From Thiohalocapsa halophila (GTDB lineage: Bacteria; Pseudomonadota; Gammaproteobacteria; Chromatiales; Chromatiaceae): 64,000 nucleotides of DNA. The stretch's first letter is position 1. Every line of letters begins with the position of its first letter. The notes under the pieces were generated by a model that ran no database searches, was not told the DNA's origin, and saw only the letters and a program-made list of their open reading frames with translations. The DNA lies in contig NZ_NRRV01000015.1 in the NCBI RefSeq assembly GCF_016583825.1, forward strand, positions 30,924 through 94,923, in the 5' to 3' direction. This document shows positions 47,150-54,894 of the stretch, one piece after another. The position numbers and the translations under genes were made by a program.

Positions 47150-48235
47150 ATGACCAGCGAAGACCGCCTCGCCCCCATCCGCGAGCGCATCGACGCCATC
47201 GATGCGGAGCTGCTGCGGCTCATCTCCGAGCGCGCCGACTGCGCCCGCGAGGTCGCCAAGATCAAAGAGGCCGCCGGGCAGACCACGCATTACTACCGCC
47301 CGGAGCGCGAGGCCGAGATCCTGCGCCGTATCAAGACGCAGAACCCGGGGCCGCTGGAGGATGAGGAAATCGCCCGGCTGTTCCGGGAGATCATGTCCGC
47401 GTGCCTGGCGCTGGAGCGCCCGCTGTCGGTGGGCTATCTCGGGCCCGAGGGCACCTTCACCCAGGCCGCGGCGCTCAAGCACTTTGGCCACTCGGTTCGC
47501 ACCCAGCCCTTCGGCACCATCGGCGACATCTTCCGCGAGGTCGAGGCGGGCTCCTGCAACTTCGGCGTCGTGCCGGTGGAAAACAGCACCGAAGGCGTCG
47601 TGAGCCACACCTTGGACATGTTCGCGCGCTCGCCGCTGCTGATCGCCGGCGAGGTGATGCTGCGCATCCACCATCACCTGCTGAGCCGGGCTACGGAGAT
47701 CGGCGCCGTCCGCAAGGTCTACTCCCACCAGCAATCCCTGGCCCAGTGCCGCGGCTGGCTGGACCGCCACCTGCCGGCCGCCGAGCGCATCGCCGTGGGC
47801 AGCAATGCCGAGGCGGCCAAGCTCGCCGCTCGGTCCGGAGACTGTGCCGCCGTCGCCGGCGAGGCCGCCGCCGAGCTCTACGAGCTGCGCAGCCTGGCCC
47901 AGCGCATCGAGGACGAGCCCGGCAACACCACGCGCTTTCTCATCATCGGCCGCGAGGACGCCCCGCCCAGCGGCCGGGACAAGACCAGTCTGCTGCTCTC
48001 CTGCCGCAACGAGGCCGGCGGCCTGCACCGGCTGCTCACGCCCTTCGCCGAGCAGGACATCAGCATGACCCGCATCGAGTCCCGACCCTCCCGCCAGGGC
48101 GTCTGGGACTACGTCTTCTTCGTCGACGTCTGCGGCCACCGCGGCGACGCAGAGGTCTCCGGGGCGCTGGCGCAGCTCAAGACGGCGGCGAATCTGTATA
48201 AGGTTTTGGGGTCGTATCCGGAGGCCGTGTTGTGA
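47150..48235 (+). CDS. pheA: Bifunctional chorismate mutase / prephenate dehydratase (P-protein)
   Basis: Makes phenylpyruvate from chorismate for phenylalanine. The 361-residue protein has the AroQ mutase domain (about 1-90: RERIDAIDAELLRLISERAD), the dehydratase domain (YLGPEGTFTQAAALKHFG, GVVPVENSTEGVVSHTLDM, GNTTRFLIIG with the catalytic TRF) and a C-terminal ACT domain with the ligand motif ESRPSRQGVWDYVFFVD. The ATG at 47150 was chosen by homology; the frame is open into serA. It belongs to the aromatic set pheA-hisC-tyrA. Confidence 0.97.
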   Translation: MTSEDRLAPIRERIDAIDAELLRLISERADCAREVAKIKEAAGQTTHYYRPEREAEILRRIKTQNPGPLEDEEIARLFREIMSACLALERPLSVGYLGPEGTFTQAAALKHFGHSVRTQPFGTIGDIFREVEAGSCNFGVVPVENSTEGVVSHTLDMFARSPLLIAGEVMLRIHHHLLSRATEIGAVRKVYSHQQSLAQCRGWLDRHLPAAERIAVGSNAEAAKLAARSGDCAAVAGEAAAELYELRSLAQRIEDEPGNTTRFLIIGREDAPPSGRDKTSLLLSCRNEAGGLHRLLTPFAEQDISMTRIESRPSRQGVWDYVFFVDVCGHRGDAEVSGALAQLKTAANLYKVLGSYPEAVL

Positions 48236-48472
48236 AGGGAGTACGGAGTACGGAGTACGTAGTACGGGGGCGCGCGACCCAGGCTTCGTAGTCCGTACCA
48301 CGTACTTCGTACCACTTACTTCGTACCCCGTATTCCGTACTTCGTACCACGTACCCGTACTACGTACCCCGTACTTCGTACTACGTACCCCATACTTCGT
48401 ACTACGTACCCCGTACCCGTACCCGTACCCGTACCCCGTACTTCGTACTCCGTACCCCGTACTCGCCACTCA
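48236..48472. repeat. GTAC-type tandem microsatellite between pheA and hisC
   Basis: About 235 bases composed almost entirely of degenerate units of CGTACCCCGTACTTCGTAC type, including CCGTACCCGTACCCGTAC runs. The first 30 bases (GTACGGAGTACGGAG) are the complement of the rest, so the field can form a large cruciform. It occupies the entire gap and ends about 10 bases before the hisC ATG. No spacer structure of a CRISPR. Confidence 0.85.
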
Positions 48473-48481
48473 ACCCCAAAA

Positions 48482-49594
48482 ATGCCCAACCCCGACAACC
48501 CATTCCTGACGCTCGCCGCCCCCCAGATCGCCGGCCTGACGCCCTATGTCCCCGGCAAGCCGCTGTCCGAGCTCGAGCGCGAGCACGGCATCCGCGAGGC
48601 GGTGAAGCTGGCGTCCAACGAGAACCCGCTCGGCTGCGGCGAGGCGGCGCAGGCGGCGTATCGGGATTGCGCTTCGGAGCTGGCGCGATACCCCGACGGC
48701 GGCGCCTTCGCACTGCGCGGGGCCATCGCCGAGCATCACGGTGTCGACCCGGCGCAGGTCACCGTCGGCAACGGCTCCAACGACGTGCTGGACCTGGTGG
48801 CGCGCACCTTCCTGCAGCCGGGCGTGGAGTCGGTGTTCTCCGAGCACGCCTTCGCGGTCTATCCCATCGCCACGCAGGCCGTGGGGGCCGCCGCCCGGGT
48901 CGCGCCGGCGCGGGACTTCGGCCACGACCTGGACGCCATGGCCGCGCTGGTGGGCGAGCGCACGCGCGTGGTCTGGATCGCCAACCCGAACAACCCCACC
49001 GGCACCTGGCTCGCCGCCGGGCCGCTGCGGGCCTTCCTGGAAGGGCTGCCGGCGCATGTCGTCGCGGTGGTGGACGAGGCCTACTTCGAGTATGTCGCGG
49101 AGCCCGACTATCCGGACGCCAGCCGCTGGCTTGCGGACTTCCCGAACCTCATCGTCACGCGCACCTTCGCCAAGGTGCACGGCCTGGCGGCGCTGCGCGT
49201 CGGCTACGGGCTGAGCCATCCGGCGGTGGCGGAGCTGCTGAACCGCGTGCGTCATCCCTTCAATGTCAACGCCCCGGCGCAGGCGGCGGCGGTGGCGGCC
49301 CTCGGCGACCGCGCGCACGTGCAGCGCTCCGTGGAGCACAACCGCGCCGAGCTGGCGCGGGTCTCGGCGGGGCTTCAGGCATTGGGGCTCGACGCCATCC
49401 CGTCGGTGTGCAACTTCGTCACAGTGGATCTGGGCCGGCCGGCGGGTCCGGTGGATCAGGCGCTGTTGCGCGAGGGCGTCATCTGCAGGGCCGTGGGCAA
49501 CTACGGGCTGCCCAATCACCTGCGTATCAGCATCGGTCTGGCCGACGAGAACGACCGCCTGCTGGCGGCTTTGGACAAGGTGCTGGCGCCGTGA
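48482..49594 (+). CDS. hisC: Histidinol-phosphate aminotransferase (HisC2 type)
   Basis: PLP aminotransferase; in this aromatic cluster it may act on both histidinol-P and aromatic keto acids. The 370-residue protein has the N-terminal segment YVPGKPLSELEREHG, KLASNENPLGCG, IANPNNPTGTW, VVDEAYFEYVAEPDY and the PLP-lysine motif TRTFAKVHGLAALRVGYGL. Length and start are normal. Its stop overlaps the tyrA GTG (GTGA), so the two are coupled, as expected for phenylalanine/tyrosine synthesis. Confidence 0.95.
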   Translation: MPNPDNPFLTLAAPQIAGLTPYVPGKPLSELEREHGIREAVKLASNENPLGCGEAAQAAYRDCASELARYPDGGAFALRGAIAEHHGVDPAQVTVGNGSNDVLDLVARTFLQPGVESVFSEHAFAVYPIATQAVGAAARVAPARDFGHDLDAMAALVGERTRVVWIANPNNPTGTWLAAGPLRAFLEGLPAHVVAVVDEAYFEYVAEPDYPDASRWLADFPNLIVTRTFAKVHGLAALRVGYGLSHPAVAELLNRVRHPFNVNAPAQAAAVAALGDRAHVQRSVEHNRAELARVSAGLQALGLDAIPSVCNFVTVDLGRPAGPVDQALLREGVICRAVGNYGLPNHLRISIGLADENDRLLAALDKVLAP

Positions 49595-50493
49595 TCGAGC
49601 GCCTCGCCCTCATCGGCGTCGGGCTCATCGGCGGCTCCCTGGCCCGGGCCCTGCGCGGTGCCGGCGCCGTGGGCGAGATCATCGGCTGCGGACGCTCTGC
49701 GGAGAACCTGGAGCTCGCCTTCGACCTCGGTGTCATCGACGGCTGCACCCGCGACCCGGCGGTGGCCGTGGAGGATGCCGATATGGTCTTCCTGGCGGTG
49801 CCGCTGGGGGCCGTGCGGGGCGTGCTCGAGCGCATCCAGGGCCGGCTGCGGGAGGACGCCGTCATCACCGACGGCGGCAGCGTCAAGGGCAGTATCGTCG
49901 CCGATGCCGCGGCCGTCTTCGGCGAGGTGCCGGCGCGGCTGGTGCCGGGGCATCCCATCGCCGGCACCGAGCACAGCGGCGTCGGTGCCTCCTTCCCGGA
50001 ACTCTACCACAACCGCCGCGTCATTCTGACCCCGCTGCCGCAGACCGACGTGGTGGCCCTGGAGCGGGTGCGCACCATGTGGCAGGCCGCGGGCGCCGTG
50101 GTCACGGAAATGGACGTGGCGCACCACGACCACGTGCTCGCCGCCACCAGCCACCTGCCGCACATGCTGGCCTTCGGCCTGGTGGACCTGCTGGCGCGCC
50201 AGCAGGACAACGACGAGATCTTCCGCTACGCTGCGGGCGGCTTCCGGGACTTCACCCGCATTGCCTCCAGCAACCCCGTCATGTGGCGGGACATCTGCAT
50301 CGCCAACGCCGACGCGCTGAGCGGCATGCTCGCGCGCTTCGGTGAGGAAATGACGGACCTCGCCGAGACCATCCGCCGCCGCGACGGCGACCACCTGCTG
50401 GACATCTTCTCCCGCGCCAAGACCGCGCGGCATGCCTACGTCGACGGTGTCTCACCGCCGAAGCCGGAGCAGGACCCGGAGCAGTCGGGCTGA
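49591..50493 (+). CDS. tyrA: Prephenate dehydrogenase
   Basis: NAD(P)-dependent oxidative decarboxylation of prephenate (or arogenate) toward tyrosine. The 300-residue protein has the Rossmann N-terminus LALIGVGLIGGSLARALRGA, DADMVFLAVPLGAV, ITDGGSVKGSIV, PGHPIAGTEHSGVGA with the catalytic His, and TSHLPHMLAFGLVD. No mutase or ACT domain. It starts with GTG overlapping the hisC stop. In Pseudomonas aroA and cmk follow; here the synteny stops and a repeat element and accessory genes begin. Confidence 0.95.
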   Translation: MIERLALIGVGLIGGSLARALRGAGAVGEIIGCGRSAENLELAFDLGVIDGCTRDPAVAVEDADMVFLAVPLGAVRGVLERIQGRLREDAVITDGGSVKGSIVADAAAVFGEVPARLVPGHPIAGTEHSGVGASFPELYHNRRVILTPLPQTDVVALERVRTMWQAAGAVVTEMDVAHHDHVLAATSHLPHMLAFGLVDLLARQQDNDEIFRYAAGGFRDFTRIASSNPVMWRDICIANADALSGMLARFGEEMTDLAETIRRRDGDHLLDIFSRAKTARHAYVDGVSPPKPEQDPEQSG

Positions 50494-50517
50494 GCCCGTC
50501 TGCCTGGTCCAGCGGCG

Positions 50518-50642
50518 TCGTGTCGGGCTTCGCTGGCGCTTGGCACCGACCTACGGCGACAAGTCGTGTCGGGCTTCGCTGGCGCTCAGCACCGACCTAC
50601 GGCGCCAGGTGTAGGTCGGGCCGACGCCAGGAGGCCCGACAT
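50518..50642. repeat. Partial copies of the GTAGGTCGG palindromic repeat after tyrA
   Basis: Two direct copies of GTCGGGCTTCGCTGGCGCT...CACCGACCTACGGCG are followed by GTAGGTCGGGCCGACGCCAG and GAGGCCCGACAT. These are halves of the same palindromic family that makes the eight-copy array at 61295-62064. Confidence 0.75.
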
Positions 50643-50695
50643 CGGCCCCGTCCCTGAATCAAGGACTCGCCGGCTGGCGCGGTCTGCAGCGCCCG

Positions 50696-50917
50696 TCAGT
50701 GCTGACAGCCGTCCAGGCGCTGGTCGGCGCCCGGCAGCAGGGCGTCCACGAAGGCTACCGACAGCACCGCGGCGCCCGCGAGCACCAGCATCAGTGCCAT
50801 CTGTGTGTAGGCCATGGTGAGCGGTGCAGCCACCGCGACCAGCCCCAGCAGCAGGCCGGCGGCCAGCAGCAGTCCGGAAACGATGACCACGACACGCATG
50901 GAGCGACAGTTGAGCAT
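50696..50917 (-). CDS. Small two-helix membrane protein
   Basis: A 73-residue protein with two hydrophobic helices: VVVIVSGLLLAAGLLLGLVA (about 9-29) and MALMLVLAGAAVLSVAF (about 40-56), ending in the polar tail ADQRLDGCQH. The ATG at 50917 has an AGAGGA ribosome-binding site about 8 bases upstream, and a strong promoter lies behind it, both supporting a real gene. An internal Met at 50899 is less likely. No family recognised. Confidence 0.65.
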   Translation of the reverse strand: MLNCRSMRVVVIVSGLLLAAGLLLGLVAVAAPLTMAYTQMALMLVLAGAAVLSVAFVDALLPGADQRLDGCQH

Positions 50918-50948
50918 GGTTGTGTCCTCTCTGACAGCATTTAAGCAA

Positions 50949-50977
50949 ATTCTAATAGTTATTTGCCCAATTGTCTA
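50949..50977 (-). promoter_or_regulatory. Strong sigma-70 promoter for the small membrane protein
   Basis: Read on the minus strand: TAGACA (50972-50977), exactly 17 bases, TAGAAT (50949-50954), each 5 of 6 matches to consensus. It lies in one of the most AT-rich stretches of the window, about 32 bases upstream of the ATG. The best promoter match I saw here. Confidence 0.65.
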
Positions 50978-51064
50978 CGATAAAGCCGTCGTGTACGTCG
51001 CAAGTCGTGGATCGGCAGCCGGGGCAATGCCACAGCGTCTGCCACCGCCGTGCCCCTAGCCCCG

Positions 51065-51183
51065 CGTAGGTCGGGCCGACGCCAGGAGGCCCGACAACCA
51101 GGCGGTTACCGCGCCTCCCGCGTCGGACCCGATGCCGTTGCCAGTGCCGTAGGTCGGACCGACGCCAGGAGGCGCGACAAACA
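51065..51183. repeat. Two single half-copies of the GTAGGTCGG repeat
   Basis: Copies of GTAGGTCGGGCCGACGCCAG plus GAGGCCCGACAA at about 51066 and a variant (GTAGGTCGGACCGACGCCAG, GAGGCGCGACAA) at about 51149, just downstream of the ChaN gene 3' end. Same family as the array at 61295-62064. Confidence 0.75.
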
Positions 51184-51205
51184 GCCTACGAGCGCCGCGG
51201 CGGCA

Positions 51206-52171
51206 CTAGTCCAGATCCAGCTCCGCCATCTGCGCGTGGTCCTCCACCGACAGGTCGCGGGCAGCAAAGACATAGTCCGGATCGGCGCCCGCCGGCATGA
51301 AGCCCGTGTCCGTCACCAGCACGGCCTGCTTCGCGGGGTTGATGCGGCGCAGGCGCGCGGGGATGGCGTTGTCGTGCAGCAGATGGCCGGAGCCGGCCAG
51401 CAGCACCAGCGTGCGCTCGGGGTTGGCCGTCAAGTAATCGCCGGCGGTGCGGGCCATGGTCTGGTCCCAGACGTACTGCACCTGTAGAAAGCGCTCGCGG
51501 TGCGCCTCCGGCATGTGACCGTGCAGCGCGAACATACGATCCAGCTGCGCCCGGTAGGCGCCTTCGGCCAGCTCGATGCGCGGCGGGAAGCCGGCACGGC
51601 GGTCGGGGTCGAGCGCATCGATGCCGCCCGCGGACACCGCGGAGACCGTTTCCGTCGCGGCATTCAGCGCCACCAGCGGAATCCCGTGGCGCTGGGCGTA
51701 GGCCAGGATGTCTTGATAGAGCCGCACGTCAAAGCGCCAGCGCTGGCTCCACTCCGTGCGCTCCAGCAGTTGCGCCAGGGTGGTGCGGCCCGCGGAGAAG
51801 TCATCCAGGTGAGCCTGAAACGGCCGTTGGAAGTACTCCATGCCGATGGCCACGGGGACGCCGCGCTCGTGCAGGCCGCGGATCACCGCCAGCTGATTCA
51901 GATGATGATCGTAGCGGTCGTGCGTCTCGCCCACCATTACCACGCGTGCCTGCTGCACCTCGTCCACCAGCGCCTCGATGTCGGCCTGATCCGCCGGGTT
52001 CACGAGCCTGGCGACCACCCTGCCGTCGTCCGCCAGTGGATGCGGATGCGCCAGCGCCAGGGACATGATCCCGGCCCCCAGCGCGAACATGGCCGTGCCG
52101 GCGGCAAGCACCACCGCCAAGGCCGAGAAAGTACCGGCGGGGCCGGTGCGGGACGTGCGAGCTTGCGCCAT
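51206..52171 (-). CDS. ChaN family (DUF399) protein
   Basis: Relative of ChaN, a heme-binding outer-membrane lipoprotein linked to iron regulation in Campylobacter. The 321-residue product has an N-terminal membrane anchor (about 14-41: FSALAVVLAAGTAMFALGAG) instead of a lipobox. The conserved core includes ARVVMVGETHDRYDHHLNQL with Glu-Thr-His, VPVAIGMEYFQRPFQAHLDD, LYQDILAYAQRHGIPLVALN and a C-terminal LLAGSGHLLHDNAIPARL. Activity of the family is poorly known. The start at 52171 follows from the anchor. Confidence 0.88.
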   Translation of the reverse strand: MAQARTSRTGPAGTFSALAVVLAAGTAMFALGAGIMSLALAHPHPLADDGRVVARLVNPADQADIEALVDEVQQARVVMVGETHDRYDHHLNQLAVIRGLHERGVPVAIGMEYFQRPFQAHLDDFSAGRTTLAQLLERTEWSQRWRFDVRLYQDILAYAQRHGIPLVALNAATETVSAVSAGGIDALDPDRRAGFPPRIELAEGAYRAQLDRMFALHGHMPEAHRERFLQVQYVWDQTMARTAGDYLTANPERTLVLLAGSGHLLHDNAIPARLRRINPAKQAVLVTDTGFMPAGADPDYVFAARDLSVEDHAQMAELDLD

Positions 52172-52200
52172 GGTTTGCTCCGGGGGTGCTCAGTCGCTCG

Positions 52201-52223
52201 GCCCGGAGCAATCAGCTCCGGGC
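52201..52223. terminator. Perfect 9-bp hairpin upstream of the ChaN gene
   Basis: GCCCGGAGC (52201-52209) and GCTCCGGGC (52215-52223) around AATCA. No T-run follows in either direction within 6 bases. It could terminate transcription of the decayed antitoxin gene to its right, which reads leftward into it, or be part of the ChaN leader. Confidence 0.35.
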
Positions 52224-52273
52224 TTGATAAAACGCATTGACTTGGGCCAGAAGTTGCGCTCCTGGCGGGCGAT

Positions 52274-52483
52274 TCAAGCGAGCAAGAGCGGTTGGCGCGT
52301 GGGGAGTGAGAGGCCGCCCGATAAGCATCGGCGATCTTCCGAGCCTGCTGCTGGTTGACGCGGGTTGAGGTCATTGACGACAACGCGGCGCAGCACGGCG
52401 CAGCGACCGAGCCGCCGGACATCGGAGGCGGCGTCCAATGGCTGCAGTAGGTTCTCTTCGATGGAAACCTGCATCGCCTTCAT
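52274..52483 (-). pseudogene. Frameshifted ribbon-helix-helix (MazE-like) antitoxin remnant
   Basis: The minus strand starts MKAMQVSIEENLLQPLDAAS, continuing with SDVRRLGRCAVLRRVV, the pattern of RHH antitoxins (beta strand, then two helices with RRxGRSAVLRR). The frame then runs into unrelated residues and stops at 52274. In a neighbouring frame the expected continuation is found (QQQARKIADAYRAA), so an indel near 52360-52380 probably broke the gene. No partner toxin gene is adjacent. This supports a degraded module rather than a functional antitoxin. Confidence 0.55.
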
Positions 52484-52564
52484 GGTGGCTGTTGATCTGC
52501 GCCTTTGCGAACGCGGCGCCGCTGCGGCATGCTTACCCAGTCGGAACTGCCTAATCGGAGCGCC

Positions 52565-53023
52565 ATGATCGATTCGCTTGACAGCCCGAACCTCATCCTT
52601 CACCTGTTGGACGCGGCCGGCCATCCCCTTGCCGCCGATGAGGCCCTGGACCGCACCGCGGCGCTGCGCCACGAGCTGCGGGAAAGTGGCGTCGTGCTCT
52701 CGGTCGCACCCACGGCGCGGGCTCCCGTGCGCTGCGCGAGCGAGGCGCTGCCAGCCCACGGCGGGCTGGTGGAGCTGAGCGCCGTGGCGCTCGCCGTGCT
52801 GCCACCCATGCTGCCGGCCCTGCTGGCTGTGCTCCGCGCCTGGCTGCAGCGCAACCCGGGCGTGCGCATGGCGTTGCAGGTGATGGGAGATGACACAGGA
52901 AAGGCCCATGACCCCACCGTGCTGGACCCGGCCGACGAGGCGACGCTGATCGCATCCCTGCAACGCCACCTCGACGAGTGCTGGGGCGACGCGGCATCTG
53001 ACGCGGCATCTCCTGCGGCCTGA
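52565..53023 (+). CDS. EACC1-like (effector-associated constant component) small protein
   Basis: A 152-residue protein starting MIDSLDSPNLILHLLDAA. The central part reads like EACC1 domains that accompany caspase- or trypsin-type effectors in counter-invader systems: a short beta region (GVVLSVAPTARAPV), the pattern HGGLVELSAVALAVLPPMLP, then ALLAVLRAWLQRNPGVRMAL, and a terminal helix after EATLIASLQRHL. No effector gene is next to it; pncC follows 81 bases downstream. The similarity is by eye, and the protein could be an unrelated small alpha/beta protein. Upstream in-frame starts (52529, 52505) are possible. Confidence 0.55.
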   Translation: MIDSLDSPNLILHLLDAAGHPLAADEALDRTAALRHELRESGVVLSVAPTARAPVRCASEALPAHGGLVELSAVALAVLPPMLPALLAVLRAWLQRNPGVRMALQVMGDDTGKAHDPTVLDPADEATLIASLQRHLDECWGDAASDAASPAA

Positions 53024-53104
53024 GCCTCTGCGCCCGCCCGCTGCCGCACGAGCACCGCCGCCGCCAGCACCCCCGTCCGAGCATCCCGGCCCGAGCACCG
53101 CCGT

Positions 53105-53587
53105 ATGACCCCCGACCTGAATGCGCTCGCCGCGCAGCTGGGCCGCCGGCTCGCCGACGCCGGCCTGATGCTCGCCACCGCCGAGTCCTGCACCGGCGGT
53201 TGGATCGCCAAGTGCGTGACGGACATCGCCGGCAGCAGCGCCTGGCTGGACCGCGGCTTCGTCACCTACAGCAACGCCGCCAAGCAGGACATGCTTGGCG
53301 TCGCCGCCGCCACCCTCGCCGAGCACGGCGCCGTCAGCGAGCCCGTGGTGCGCGCGATGGCGGCAGGCGCGGTTGCCCACAGCGCCGCGCAGGTGGCAGT
53401 GGCCGTCAGCGGCGTCGCCGGCCCCGACGGCGGCTCTGCGGACAAGCCCGTGGGCACCGTCTGTTTCGGCTTCGCGCTGCCGGACGGTGTCAGCACCGAG
53501 ACGCTGCATTTCGACGGCGACCGCGATGCCGTGCGGCGCCAGTCCGTCGCCCATGCGCTGACGCGACTCATCGGGCTACTGGCCTGA
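53105..53587 (+). CDS. pncC: Nicotinamide-nucleotide amidohydrolase PncC (CinA C-terminal domain)
   Basis: Converts NMN to nicotinate mononucleotide in NAD recycling. The 160-residue protein is a free-standing CinA C-domain: MLATAESCTGGWIAKCVTDI, GFVTYSNAAKQDMLGV, VSEPVVRAMAAGA and VAVSGVAGPDGGSADKPVGT, with the catalytic Ser/Thr-Lys region intact. The ATG at 53105 matches the family start. It lies upstream of recA, its usual position, though here thpR, toxin-antitoxin remnants and a repeat array intervene. Confidence 0.95.
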   Translation: MTPDLNALAAQLGRRLADAGLMLATAESCTGGWIAKCVTDIAGSSAWLDRGFVTYSNAAKQDMLGVAAATLAEHGAVSEPVVRAMAAGAVAHSAAQVAVAVSGVAGPDGGSADKPVGTVCFGFALPDGVSTETLHFDGDRDAVRRQSVAHALTRLIGLLA

Positions 53588-53621
53588 CGGCCTTCCGTCC
53601 ACGCGCCGCGCGCCCGCGAGC

Positions 53622-54152
53622 ATGAAAGACGACCGCCGCGCCAGTATCCGCCTCTTCTTTGCGCTGTGGCCGCAGGAGCACATTCGCTCGGCCTTGGTGC
53701 AGGCGCGTGCCGGCGGCGTCGACGGCGCTCGACCGACGCACCCGCAGGACCTGCATATGACCCTGGTGTTCATCGGCGATGTGGACCCGGACCTGCTGCC
53801 GTGCATCGAGACCGCCGGCGATGACGTGGCCCTGGCCGCCTTCGAGCTGACTCTGGAGCGCGTCGAGACCTGGCCGCGCCAGCGCCTGCTGGCGGCGGCC
53901 CCGCACGACCCGCCGCCGGCACTGTTCAACCTCGTGAGCCAGCTCCAGCAGAACCTACTGCCCTGCGGCATCCAGCCCGAGCCGCGCCGCTACCGCCCGC
54001 ACGTGACCCTGGCCCGCAAGGCCGCCCGCAAAGACCCGGCGCCGGTGGCCATCCCCTGGCCGGTGCAGGACTTCGTGCTCGCCCGCAGCGGCGCAGCCGG
54101 ACCCGGCAACGGCGGCGGCTACCAAGTGCTGCGCAGCTGGCAGCTGGACTGA
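53622..54152 (+). CDS. thpR: RNA 2',3'-cyclic phosphodiesterase
   Basis: Two-histidine (2H/LigT) phosphoesterase that hydrolyses 2',3'-cyclic phosphate ends to 2'-phosphates. The 176-residue protein has both catalytic motifs: DLHMTLVFIGDV (His about 46) and YRPHVTLARKA (His about 127), and the N-terminal RLFFALWPQEHIRSAL segment typical of the ThpR group. The ATG at 53622 is natural. It follows pncC with a 34-base gap; cotranscription is likely. Confidence 0.93.
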   Translation: MKDDRRASIRLFFALWPQEHIRSALVQARAGGVDGARPTHPQDLHMTLVFIGDVDPDLLPCIETAGDDVALAAFELTLERVETWPRQRLLAAAPHDPPPALFNLVSQLQQNLLPCGIQPEPRRYRPHVTLARKAARKDPAPVAIPWPVQDFVLARSGAAGPGNGGGYQVLRSWQLD

Positions 54153-54153
54153 C

Positions 54154-54202
54154 TCCGTGGGAGCGGCCTCTGGCCGCGACGACTTCCAGGGCCTCGCCCC
54201 GG
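54154..54202. repeat. Solitary half-copy of the GTGGGAGCGGCC repeat
   Basis: CGTGGGAGCGGCCTCTGGCC and the following GCGACGACTTCCAGGGCCTC match the left half of the units in the array at 54895-55512, just after the thpR stop. Confidence 0.7.
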
Positions 54203-54263
54203 GCGTCGCTCGTTGTTGTGCGTGAACCGGGACGGGTGGCCGTCCTGCGTCTATCGGCCACCG

Positions 54264-54537
54264 TTATCGCGGGCGTCGTGGACCAGACTTCAGCAAGCGG
54301 TCGTATTCGGCGTGCGTCCCGATCCACACCCAAAATGAAACCATCTTCATCTGCCGTCGCAAGCGCCCGATAATCGCGGCCGACGCGCACCGACCAGAGC
54401 TCACCGGCCCGCTTCAAATGGAGCGAGGGGTGCTGCGGTTCACGCTTCAACAAGTCATAGTTCTTACGGGCCAGGCGTTGTACTCGCGCTGGCAGGGCAT
54501 GGAAGCAACGCCAAAAGCGGCGCGTGGTCCGATGCAC
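54264..54537 (-). pseudogene. RelE/ParE-family toxin broken by a 1-base insertion
   Basis: Starts with GTG at 54537, overlapping the antitoxin stop by one base (TAGTG). It reads HRTTRRFWRCFHALPARVQR, then LHLKRAGELWSVRVGRDYRA, a clear RelE-like cytotoxic translational repressor. After DEDGF the frame fails. Deleting one A from the AAAA run at 54332-54335 restores FIWVWIGTHAEYDRLLKSGP and a TAA stop at 54264, giving 90 residues, the expected length. The toxin is therefore inactive unless the extra base is a sequencing error or is bypassed by slippage. Confidence 0.75.
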
Positions 54538-54737
54538 TAGAGCTCGCGCAGCTTGCCGCGCCGCTGTTCCTCGCGCGCCTCTTCGACGAGGAAGTCGAGA
54601 CTGCCGGCCGCCGCATCACGTTCGATCTGCTCGTCCCAGGCGTCGGCATCGCGCTCCGCGAGCCACTGTGCGAGCTCGCGAAGCTCGGCGGGGGGGAGGT
54701 TTTCGATTTCGGACTTCAGCTGTTCCACGGATTTCAT
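54537..54737 (-). CDS. Antitoxin of the RelE-type module
   Basis: A 66-residue acidic helical protein: MKSVEQLKSEIENLPPAELR followed by ELAQWLAERDADAWDEQIER and a tail EEQRRGKLREL. This is the small addiction-module component that often precedes RelE-like toxins: an N-terminal helical region plus a C-terminal toxin-wrapping tail. It has a strong AGGAGG ribosome-binding site and a TTGACA -35-like box (54811-54816, minus strand). The frame is intact although the toxin is not. DNA binding by the N-terminus is not obvious. Confidence 0.8.
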   Translation of the reverse strand: MKSVEQLKSEIENLPPAELRELAQWLAERDADAWDEQIERDAAAGSLDFLVEEAREEQRRGKLREL

Positions 54738-54894
54738 GGCACATCCTCCTCGCGACAGGGACGCTGGACGGGGTACGGACCTCGAAGAGGGTCGCGGCGG
54801 CTGTGCGTCGTGTCAATATCGCGGTCCTGCTTGGATGTGCTGGATGCTTCAGCGTTGCCGCCCCGCAAGGCTCGCGCGACTCCATCAGGCGGCT

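Noticed and set aside
48236..48472. Possible CRISPR or iteron origin in the GTAC field
   Set aside because: The sequence is a continuous degenerate microsatellite without spacers, and there is no rep gene or DnaA-box cluster.
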